Assembly (NCBI GenBank): GCA_001603335.1 | Contig: LUYR01000259.1 | Coordinates: 1-13,287 of the forward strand | Reading direction: 5' to 3' | DNA length: 13,287 bases | DNA from: Rhodospirillales bacterium Alpha_05 | GTDB lineage: Bacteria > Pseudomonadota > Alphaproteobacteria > Rhodospirillales > Rhodospirillaceae | Shown: positions 8,598 to 13,287 of the stretch, piece after piece | Layout: each line of letters opens with the position of its first letter | Position numbering within the stretch: the stretch's first letter is position 1 | Program-made: the position numbers and the translations under genes | The notes under the pieces: generated by a model | Seen by the model: the letters and a program-made list of their open reading frames with translations, nothing else | Database searches by the model: none | Told to the model about the DNA's origin: nothing

Positions 8598-8616
8598 AAA
8601 AACCCGTTGCCGGGTC
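8598..8616 (-). terminator. Weak terminator- or attenuator-like hairpin after rpsR
   Basis: Just after the rpsR stop the minus strand reads ACCCG-GCAA-CGGGT followed by TTTTC. The stem is only five GC-rich pairs with a GCAA (GNRA) tetraloop and can be lengthened by A-U and G-U pairs using part of the T-run. It may cause partial termination, lowering rplI relative to rpsF and rpsR. The structure is seen; the effect is inferred. Confidence 0.4.
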
Positions 8617-8850
8617 TTACTTCATCACGTACGGCAGCAGCGAGAGATAGCGCGCGCGCTTGATCGCGCGGGCGAGTTCACGCTGCTTCTTCGCCGAGAC
8701 GGCGGTGATGCGGCTCGGGACGATCTTGCCGCGCTCGGAGACGAAACGCAGAAGCAGCTTGATGTCCTTGTAGTCGATCTTCGGCGCATTGGCACCCGAG
8801 AACGGGCAGGTCTTGCGACGACGGAAGAACGGGCGACGCGGAGCGGCCAT
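8617..8850 (-). CDS. rpsR: 30S ribosomal protein S18
   Basis: S18 sits on the 30S platform and binds as a heterodimer with S6. The 77-residue product is full length and carries the family signature: a basic N-terminus with PFFRRRKTCPF, then IDYKDIKLLLRFVSERGKI (26-44), PSRITAVSAKKQRELARAIKRAR and a YLSLLPYV end. The ATG at 8850 shares one base with the rpsF stop (TAATG), so S6 and S18, which act as a pair, are translationally coupled. A single N-terminal cysteine (15) is present. Confidence 0.98.
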   Translation of the reverse strand: MAAPRRPFFRRRKTCPFSGANAPKIDYKDIKLLLRFVSERGKIVPSRITAVSAKKQRELARAIKRARYLSLLPYVMK

Positions 8851-9320
8851 TAGTTGTCTCCTTCAACGGACTGCGGAGCGGGGGCACGGTCGCGCTCGAA
8901 GCGGCGCGGACCACGATCGCCGTCGCCGCGCGGGCCACGGTCGCCACGCGGGCCACGGTCGCCGCGATCACCGCGGTCGCCACGATCGCCACGCTCGTTG
9001 CGCGGCTGCATCATCGCCGACGGACCTTCTTCAAGGGCCTCGACGCGCACAGTCATATAGCGCAGAACGTCTTCGTTGATCCGCATCTGACGCTCGTATT
9101 CGTCGATCGCAGCCGACGGAGCATCGATGTTCAAGAGAACATAGTGTCCCTTGCGGTTCTTGTTGACGCGGTAGGAGAGGTTACGCAGACCCCAGGCTTC
9201 CCGCTTCTTCACCTCGCCGCCACCGGCGACGAGAACTTCGGTCAGGCGATCCATCAGAGCATCCACCTGGGCGGTGCTGATGTCCTGACGCGCGATGACC
9301 ACGCTTTCGTACAACGACAT
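8850..9320 (-). CDS. rpsF: 30S ribosomal protein S6 with Arg-Gly-Asp repeat tail
   Basis: S6 binds 16S rRNA on the 30S platform with S18. The core domain (residues 1-97) is typical: MSLYESVVIARQDIS, the KREAWGLRNLSYRVNK block (39-54), GHYVLLNIDAP and RYMTVRVEALEEG. A 55-residue tail follows, with RGD, RGP and RGDGD units between 110 and 140, giving a disordered, mixed-charge segment. The true start is the ATG at 9320, where the S6 fold begins and a GGGAG lies 10 bases upstream; a longer frame running to 9374 has no S6-like sequence. A promoter and structured leader precede it. Tails of this style occur in alphaproteobacterial S6, and some S6 proteins elsewhere are tail-modified, but modification here is only a possibility. 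Confidence 0.97.
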   Translation of the reverse strand: MSLYESVVIARQDISTAQVDALMDRLTEVLVAGGGEVKKREAWGLRNLSYRVNKNRKGHYVLLNIDAPSAAIDEYERQMRINEDVLRYMTVRVEALEEGPSAMMQPRNERGDRGDRGDRGDRGPRGDRGPRGDGDRGPRRFERDRAPAPQSVEGDN

Positions 9321-9361
9321 GTCTAAAAGACTCCCTTTGGCTTCTCTCGTCCCATGGTTTC

Positions 9362-9387
9362 GACCCTGAAACATTGTTTCACCGGTC
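9362..9387 (-). promoter_or_regulatory. Hairpin in the rpsF leader, possible S6:S18 control element
   Basis: As RNA from the minus strand, GACC pairs with GGUC at the base, then comes a small internal loop (GG against G), a 6-base stem UGAAAC/GUUUCA and an AAU loop. It includes a CCG trinucleotide next to the internal loop. Bacterial rpsF leaders often carry a structure bound by the S6:S18 pair that involves a CCG bulge, so this is a candidate for feedback control. A second hairpin, GCCGACC/GGTCGGC, lies upstream at 9402-9419. The pairing is seen; the regulatory role is inferred. Confidence 0.4.
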
Positions 9388-9439
9388 TAGCCTCGGGCAT
9401 AGCCGACCCCATGGTCGGCAAGGAGTTGCAAGGTGGGGG

Positions 9440-9467
9440 ACTATACACATCTTTACAGACGAGGCAA
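9440..9467 (-). promoter_or_regulatory. Probable sigma-70-type promoter for rpsF-rpsR-rplI
   Basis: The minus strand has TTGCCT (9462-9467) as a -35 candidate and TATAGT (9440-9445) as the -10, 16 bases apart. TATAGT differs from the consensus by one base. Transcription would start near 9433 and give a leader of roughly 113 bases containing two hairpins. Confidence 0.6.
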
Positions 9468-9474
9468 GGGGTGC

Positions 9475-9503
9475 TTGACAACAGGGTGGGTTATGCTTCT
9501 TTT
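9475..9503 (+). promoter_or_regulatory. Candidate fabD promoter (consensus -35, weak -10)
   Basis: TTGACA at 9475-9480 is a perfect -35 hexamer on the plus strand, in the gap before fabD. At the usual spacing the -10 is poor (TCTTTT near 9498); TATGCT at 9492 is too close. It lies only 7 bases from the -35 of the rpsF promoter on the other strand, so the two promoters are back to back. A second candidate -35, TTGACG at 9502-9507, is also followed by no good -10. Confidence 0.35.
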
Positions 9504-9552
9504 GACGACGGTACGACGAATTCAATGTCACAATCGTCTGGAGGAATAGCGC

Positions 9553-10497
9553 ATGCGCGCAGTGGTTTTCCCGGGGCAAGGCTCTCAGGCCGTCGGCATG
9601 GGACAAGAGCTTGCGGCGACGTTCTCGGTCGCTCGCGAGGTCTTCGCCGAGGTTGAGGACGCCCTTGAGCAGAAACTCACGCAGATGATGTTCGAAGGTC
9701 CCGAGCAGGACCTGATGATGACCGAAAACACCCAGCCCGCTCTGATGGCTGTGAGTGTGGCAATCATGCGGGTGCTCGACAAGGAATATGGTGTGCGCCT
9801 GCCCGACATCGCGACCTACGTTGCGGGTCACTCGCTCGGCGAATACTCCGCGCTCTGCTCTTCGGGCGCGCTCAAGCTTTCCGACACCGCGCGTCTGCTG
9901 CGTGTCCGCGGTCGTGCGATGCAGAAGGCGGTTCCCTTCGGCATGGGTGCGATGGCCGCGATCCTCGGCCTCGACGCCGAGCAGGCCCGCAACCTCTCGC
10001 TCGAAGCTTCGGAAGGCGAGATCTGCGAAGCCGCCAACGACAACGCTCCGGGCCAGGTCGTGGTTTCGGGTCATGTCGGCGCGGTGAAGCGCGCGATCGA
10101 AATCGCGAAGAAGCTGGGCGTGAAGCGCTCGGTCCTCCTGCCGGTGTCCGCGCCGTTCCATTGCGCCCTGATGCGCCCGGCGGCGGAAACCATGCGTGAG
10201 GCCCTCGCCAACGTCGAGCTGATGACCCCGGTGATCCCGGTGATCGCGAACGTCACCGCCCAGGCGACCGACGACCCGGAAGAAATCCGCAAGCTCCTCG
10301 TCGAGCAGGTCTGCGGCTCGGTGCGCTGGCGCGAAAGCGTTCAGTTCATGAAGGGTCACGGCATCAACACCCTCGTCGAGGTCGGCTCCGGCCGCGTGCT
10401 CTCCGGTCTTGCCAAGCGCATCGACCGCGAGATGGACGGCCTGCCGGTTGGCACCGTCGCCGAGATCGAGGCGTTCGCCAAGACGGTTGCCGCCTGA
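9553..10497 (+). CDS. fabD: Malonyl-CoA:ACP transacylase
   Basis: FabD moves malonyl groups from CoA to acyl carrier protein, feeding the elongation cycle of type II fatty acid synthesis. Its 314 residues start with the oxyanion-hole motif FPGQGSQ (6-12). The nucleophile is Ser94 in GHSLGE (92-97), the carboxylate-binding arginine is Arg119 in RVRGRAMQ, and the catalytic histidine is His203 in APFHCALM. ANDNAPGQVVVSG (161-173) and EVGSGRVLSGL near the C-terminus are also typical. GGAGG eight bases before the ATG at 9553 fixes the start. It is first in fabD-fabG-acpP-fabF but is followed by a strong terminator, so the later genes probably have their own promoters too. Confidence 0.98.
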   Translation: MRAVVFPGQGSQAVGMGQELAATFSVAREVFAEVEDALEQKLTQMMFEGPEQDLMMTENTQPALMAVSVAIMRVLDKEYGVRLPDIATYVAGHSLGEYSALCSSGALKLSDTARLLRVRGRAMQKAVPFGMGAMAAILGLDAEQARNLSLEASEGEICEAANDNAPGQVVVSGHVGAVKRAIEIAKKLGVKRSVLLPVSAPFHCALMRPAAETMREALANVELMTPVIPVIANVTAQATDDPEEIRKLLVEQVCGSVRWRESVQFMKGHGINTLVEVGSGRVLSGLAKRIDREMDGLPVGTVAEIEAFAKTVAA

Positions 10498-10509
10498 TCA
10501 TCAAGTTTG

Positions 10510-10553
10510 CCGCCCGGAGTCGCACGAAACATGGCGCTCCGGGCGGTTTCTTT
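10510..10553 (+). terminator. Intrinsic terminator after fabD
   Basis: A perfect 10-base stem (CCGCCCGGAG at 10510-10519 with CTCCGGGCGG at 10537-10546) encloses a 17-base loop that can add three more pairs (CGC/GCG), and is followed by TTTCTTT (10547-10553). It begins 12 bases past the fabD stop and should end or attenuate fabD transcripts. Confidence 0.85.
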
Positions 10554-10583
10554 GTGCGCGGTTGGGGCTTGAGGGCCGCGCAC
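10554..10583. repeat. Second hairpin between fabD and fabG
   Basis: Arms GTGCGCGG (10554-10561) and CCGCGCAC (10576-10583) form a perfect 8-base stem with a 14-base loop, starting right after the fabD terminator. No T-run follows. It could be an operator or leader structure for fabG; no regulator motif is recognisable. Confidence 0.6.
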
Positions 10584-10598
10584 GCCAAAAGCAATAAA
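10569..10598 (+). promoter_or_regulatory. Weak candidate fabG promoter
   Basis: TTGAGG (10569-10574) and AATAAA (10593-10598) are 18 bases apart, each matching four of six consensus positions. They lie after the fabD terminator and just before fabG, where a promoter is needed if termination is efficient. It overlaps the 10554-10583 hairpin. Confidence 0.25.
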
Positions 10599-10612
10599 AG
10601 AGCAGAACGTTT

Positions 10613-11362
10613 ATGTTTGATTTGACCGATAAGTGCGCCCTGGTCACGGGCGCTTCCGGGGGAATCGGTTCGGCCATCGCCAAGGCTTTCGCCACCCACG
10701 GCGCAAAGGTGGTGCTCTCGGGCACCCGTCAGGATGCCCTTGAGGCGGTCGCCGCCGAGATCGAGGCGTTCGCGCCGGGCAAGGCGATCGTGATCGCCGC
10801 CAATCTCTCCGACGCGAAGGACATCGAGCGTCTCGCCGCCGAGGCCGAGGCCGCGATGGGCCGCATCGACATCCTCGTCAACAACGCCGGCCTGACCAAG
10901 GACGGCCTCGCGATGCGGATGAGCGACGAGGACTGGCAGACGGTGATCGACGTCAACCTCACCGCCGCCTTCCGCCTTTCCCGCGCGGTGATGCGCGGGA
11001 TGATGAAGCGCCGCTTCGGCCGGATCATCGGCATCACCTCGGTGTCCGCCGCGATCGGCAACCCGGGGCAGGCCAACTATTGCGCCTCCAAGGCGGGCAT
11101 GATCGGGATGAGCAAATCCTTGGCGTATGAACTCGCCGGGCGCAATATCACCGTGAACTGCGTCGCGCCGGGGCTGATCCAGACCGCGATGTCGGACGCG
11201 ATGACCGAGCCGCAGCGCCAGCGCATGCTTGCCGCGATTCCGGTCGGACGGCTGGGCAACTCCGAGGAGATCGCCTCCGCCGCGGTGTTCCTGGCGGCGA
11301 ACGAAGCCTCCTACGTCACCGGCCAGACCATCCATGTCAACGGTGGCATGGCGATGATCTGA
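10613..11362 (+). CDS. fabG: 3-oxoacyl-ACP reductase
   Basis: FabG reduces 3-ketoacyl-ACP to 3-hydroxyacyl-ACP with NADPH, the first reduction of each elongation round. This 249-residue protein is a classical short-chain dehydrogenase/reductase. It has the nucleotide-binding TGASGGIG (12-19) and NNAG (90-93). The catalytic set is Asn115, Ser143, Tyr156 and Lys160, in the typical IGNPGQANYCASKAG context. VAPGLIQTAMSD and the YVTGQTIHVNGGMAMI end are FabG-like, which separates it from general SDR enzymes. An AAGAG provides at best a weak ribosome site before the ATG at 10613. Position between fabD and acpP confirms the fatty-acid role. Confidence 0.97.
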   Translation: MFDLTDKCALVTGASGGIGSAIAKAFATHGAKVVLSGTRQDALEAVAAEIEAFAPGKAIVIAANLSDAKDIERLAAEAEAAMGRIDILVNNAGLTKDGLAMRMSDEDWQTVIDVNLTAAFRLSRAVMRGMMKRRFGRIIGITSVSAAIGNPGQANYCASKAGMIGMSKSLAYELAGRNITVNCVAPGLIQTAMSDAMTEPQRQRMLAAIPVGRLGNSEEIASAAVFLAANEASYVTGQTIHVNGGMAMI

Positions 11363-11562
11363 GGTACCCGGGGAGTCGGGCTTGGCGACGGGTCTCCCGA
11401 CGTCTGGCCTTCCCAGGGAAAGTGTGGTAGTGAACGGGCCACTTGTGCGGATCGACCCCGGCGAAAGCCGCCGGGAGCGTCGCTAAAAGAGGTTCTGTCC
11501 GGGAAACCGGATATGGAAGTTAAGTAATCAAACCCAACGAGCGAGAGACCGAGGACAAGCCA
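11363..11562 (+). promoter_or_regulatory. 200-base non-coding leader of acpP with several small hairpins
   Basis: No gene is supported here. It carries GTCGGG/CCCGAC (11375-11380 with 11396-11401), the short palindrome TTCCC-A-GGGAA (11410-11420), and two stems closed by GAAA tetraloops. The first, CGGC-GAAA-GCCG at 11459-11470, can be extended by CCC/GGG across a bulge; the second is TCCGG-GAAA-CCGGA at 11498-11511. A GAGG eight bases before the acpP ATG is its ribosome site. I found no convincing -35/-10 pair. The repeated GNRA-capped stems suggest a folded 5' leader for a very highly expressed gene, but this is inference. Confidence 0.45.
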
Positions 11563-11799
11563 ATGAGTGATGTCGCCGAACGCGTTAAGAAGATCGTCGT
11601 CGAGCATTTGGGCGTCGAGGAAGACAAGGTGACCGATAACGCCAGCTTCATCGATGACCTGGGCGCGGACAGCCTGGATACCGTCGAACTGGTGATGGCT
11701 TTCGAGGAAGAATTCGGGATCGAGATTCCGGACGACGCCGCCGAGAAGATTCTCACGGTCAACGACGCGATTTCCTTCATTTCCAAGGCCAACGGCTGA
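11563..11799 (+). CDS. acpP: Acyl carrier protein
   Basis: ACP is the small acidic protein that carries growing acyl chains on a 4'-phosphopantetheine arm through fatty acid synthesis, and also feeds lipid A and phospholipid synthesis. The 78-residue product is of standard length. The arm attaches to Ser37 in the GADSLDTVEL motif; the recognition helix and FEEEFGIEIPDD follow, and DDLGADS precedes. The sequence is highly acidic, as expected. GAGG eight bases before the ATG fixes the start. It lies between fabG and fabF, the standard order, with long gaps on both sides, consistent with its needing much higher expression than its neighbours. Confidence 0.99.
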   Translation: MSDVAERVKKIVVEHLGVEEDKVTDNASFIDDLGADSLDTVELVMAFEEEFGIEIPDDAAEKILTVNDAISFISKANG

Positions 11800-11808
11800 T
11801 CTAGCCGC

Positions 11809-11839
11809 ATGGGACCACCCTCCATGGGGGTGGTCCCAT
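11809..11839 (+). terminator. Strong 12-base hairpin after acpP, terminator-like but no T-tract
   Basis: Arms ATGGGACCACCC (11809-11820) and GGGTGGTCCCAT (11828-11839) pair perfectly around a 7-base loop, ten bases past the acpP stop. The following bases (CTGATTTG) contain only a short T-run, so full termination is doubtful. It may protect the abundant acpP message from 3' decay or terminate in part. Confidence 0.6.
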
Positions 11840-11882
11840 CTGATTTGTCCCTGGCGCGCGATCGTGCCTTGCCGTGGGACCG

Positions 11883-11908
11883 CGTCCGCGCCGCAAGACG
11901 GGCGGACG
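11883..11908 (+). repeat. Hairpin in the fabF leader
   Basis: CGTCCGC (11883-11889) pairs with GCGGACG (11902-11908) around a 12-base loop, about 40 bases before the fabF start. No regulator motif is recognisable and no T-run follows. Confidence 0.5.
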
Positions 11909-11947
11909 GGCGTGATCTTCCCTAAAACGACAACGGGTGGACGAAAC

Positions 11948-13204
11948 ATGAGGCGAGTTGTTATCACCGGCCTGGGCTTGCTGACGCCGCTTGGGCGTGG
12001 TGTCGAGCTGAACTGGGAACGCCTGATCAAAGGCGAAAACGGCTTCCGCAAGATCGACCGGTTCGAGGTCGACGATCTCCCGGCTCAGGTCGCGGCGATG
12101 CTGCCGGCGGGCACCAACCCCGGCGAGTTCGATCCCGATAGCGTGGCTCCCGCCAAGGAACGCCGCCGCATGGACGACTTCATCGTCTACGCGCTCGCCG
12201 CCGCCCAGGAAGCGGTCGAGGATTCCGGCTGGATGCCCGACGACGAAGAAGACCGCGCCCGCACCGGCGTGATGATCGGCTCCGGCATCGGCGGCCTCTC
12301 CGCGATTGCGGAATGCGCTTCGGTGCTCGACAAGTCCGGCCCGCGCCGGGTGTCGCCGTTCTTCATTCCGTCGAGCCTGATCAACCTGGCCTCGGGCCAC
12401 GTTTCGATCAAATACGGCTTTACCGGCCCCAATCATTCCGCCGTCACCGCCTGCGCCACCGGCGCGCACGCGATCGGCGACGCCGCCCGACTGATCATGT
12501 TCGGCGATTGCGACGTGATGGTCGCGGGTGGCGCGGAATCCGCGATCTGCCGCCTCGGCATTGCCGGGTTCGCTGCCGCCAAGGCGCTCTCCACCGCTTA
12601 TAACGACAACCCGAGCGCCGCCTCCCGTCCGTGGGACAAGGGCCGCGACGGCTTCGTCATGGGCGAAGGCGCGGGCGTCGTCGTGCTCGAAGAATACGAG
12701 CACGCCAAGGCGCGCGGCGCGAAGATCTACGCCGAGGTCAAGGGCTACGGCCTCTCGGGCGACGCCTACCACATCACCGCTCCGCATCCGGAAGGCCGCG
12801 GCGCCAAGCGGGCGATGACCATGGCGCTCAAGAACGCCGGCCTCAACGTCGACCAGATCGACTACATCAACGCGCACGGCACCTCGACCCCCTTGGGCGA
12901 CGAGATCGAAGCGGGCGCGGTGAAGACGATCTTCGGCGATCACGCCTACAAGCTCTCGATGTCCTCGACCAAGTCGGCGATCGGGCATCTGTTGGGCGCG
13001 GCGGGCGCGGTCGAGGCGATCTACTCGGTTCTCGCCCTGCGTGACCAGGTGGTGCCGCCGACCCTGAACCTCGAGGATCCGTCGGAAGGCTGCGACATCG
13101 ATCTCGTGCCGCTGAAGGCCAAGGAACGCAAGGTCGAGGCCGTGCAGTCCAACTCCTTCGGCTTCGGCGGGACCAATGCCTCGCTGATCATGACGAAGAT
13201 CTAA
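11948..13204 (+). CDS. fabF: 3-oxoacyl-ACP synthase II (KAS II)
   Basis: FabF joins malonyl-ACP to the growing acyl-ACP, with release of CO2, and is the main elongating condensing enzyme. Its 418 residues have the Cys-His-His set of KAS I/II enzymes: Cys169 in TACATG, His310 in NAHGTSTPLGD and His347 in KSAIGHLLGAAGA, with the supporting Lys342. The gatekeeper-type GFGGTN is near the C-terminus. The N-terminus MRRVVITGLGLLTPLG is the family's start, so the ATG at 11948 is right; the frame stays open upstream to 11864 but that part overlaps a hairpin and is unlike FabF. A GGTGG lies just upstream as a ribosome site. It pairs with acpP, as usual. Confidence 0.98.
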   Translation: MRRVVITGLGLLTPLGRGVELNWERLIKGENGFRKIDRFEVDDLPAQVAAMLPAGTNPGEFDPDSVAPAKERRRMDDFIVYALAAAQEAVEDSGWMPDDEEDRARTGVMIGSGIGGLSAIAECASVLDKSGPRRVSPFFIPSSLINLASGHVSIKYGFTGPNHSAVTACATGAHAIGDAARLIMFGDCDVMVAGGAESAICRLGIAGFAAAKALSTAYNDNPSAASRPWDKGRDGFVMGEGAGVVVLEEYEHAKARGAKIYAEVKGYGLSGDAYHITAPHPEGRGAKRAMTMALKNAGLNVDQIDYINAHGTSTPLGDEIEAGAVKTIFGDHAYKLSMSSTKSAIGHLLGAAGAVEAIYSVLALRDQVVPPTLNLEDPSEGCDIDLVPLKAKERKVEAVQSNSFGFGGTNASLIMTKI

Positions 13205-13287
13205 ATGACCAAGAGCATGGCGACGCTGCGCCGCGTCGGCGTCCTGCTCGTCGCCCTGCTGGCCCTGGCCGCCGCGGCGGCCGCGGT
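13205..13287 (+). CDS. mltG: Start of a membrane-anchored protein, probably endolytic transglycosylase MltG
   Basis: Only 27 codons are visible before the window ends. The ATG at 13205 directly abuts the fabF stop (TAA-ATG), indicating coupled translation. The peptide begins MTKSMATLRRVGVLLVALL and continues Ala-rich, which reads as a short basic segment plus one membrane helix. In alphaproteobacteria fabF is commonly followed by mltG (YceG-like), which has this N-terminal anchor and cuts nascent peptidoglycan, so I infer MltG from position. A second in-frame ATG at codon 5 could also be the start. The catalytic domain is not in the window. Confidence 0.5.
   Translation, partial: MTKSMATLRRVGVLLVALLALAAAAAA

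Noticed and set aside
8901..8993. Possible CRISPR-like or collagen-gene repeat in the S6 tail region
   Set aside because: The repeats are short, imperfect and in frame with rpsF, encoding RGD/RGP units, so they are coding repeats and not an array with spacers.
9321..9374. Upstream extension of rpsF by 18 codons
   Set aside because: The S6 fold and a ribosome site support the ATG at 9320; the extension overlaps the leader hairpin.
11864..11947. Upstream extension of fabF by 28 codons
   Set aside because: The FabF family N-terminus begins at 11948; the extra stretch covers a hairpin and matches nothing.

Overview
The window is a GC-rich stretch of chromosome from an alphaproteobacterium, most likely Rhodospirillales-like. 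The evidence is gene order: the run rpsF-rpsR-rplI-dnaB-alr-mlaE-mlaF-radA-cvpA-purF, facing away from fabD-fabG-acpP-fabF-mltG, is a core arrangement I know from this class. The proteins also have alphaproteobacterial features, such as the repeat tail on S6. I see no phage, insertion sequence, CRISPR, toxin or defence genes, and no rRNA or tRNA.

Minus strand, read right to left from about 9.45 kb to 1: a strong promoter, then rpsF and rpsR (stop and start sharing one base), a 134-base gap with two hairpins, rplI and an intrinsic terminator. A small separate gene for a secreted CigR/RcnB-like protein follows. Next is a 70-base gap carrying two inverted DnaA-box-like sequences, and then a tightly packed group: dnaB, alr (start 6 bases after dnaB), mlaE (4-base ATGA overlap with alr) and mlaF (10 bases later). 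A 220-base gap holds at least five inverted repeats. Finally come radA, cvpA (17 bases later) and purF, which runs off the left edge after about 232 codons.

Plus strand, left to right from about 9.47 kb: a divergent promoter region, fabD, an intrinsic terminator, fabG, a structured 200-base gap, acpP, a strong hairpin without a T-tract, fabF, and the first 27 codons of what is probably mltG directly abutting the fabF stop.

Together the genes cover growth housekeeping: small-subunit and large-subunit ribosomal proteins, the replicative helicase, D-alanine supply for the wall, outer-membrane lipid transport, recombination repair, the first step of purine synthesis, and type II fatty acid synthesis (malonyl loading, condensation, ketoreduction, carrier protein). 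The divergent rpsF/fabD control region places translation and membrane-lipid genes back to back. I found no undescribed multi-gene system. The points worth a second look are non-coding (the inverted-repeat cluster, the DnaA boxes before dnaB, the rpsF and acpP leaders) plus the CigR-like gene between rplI and dnaB.
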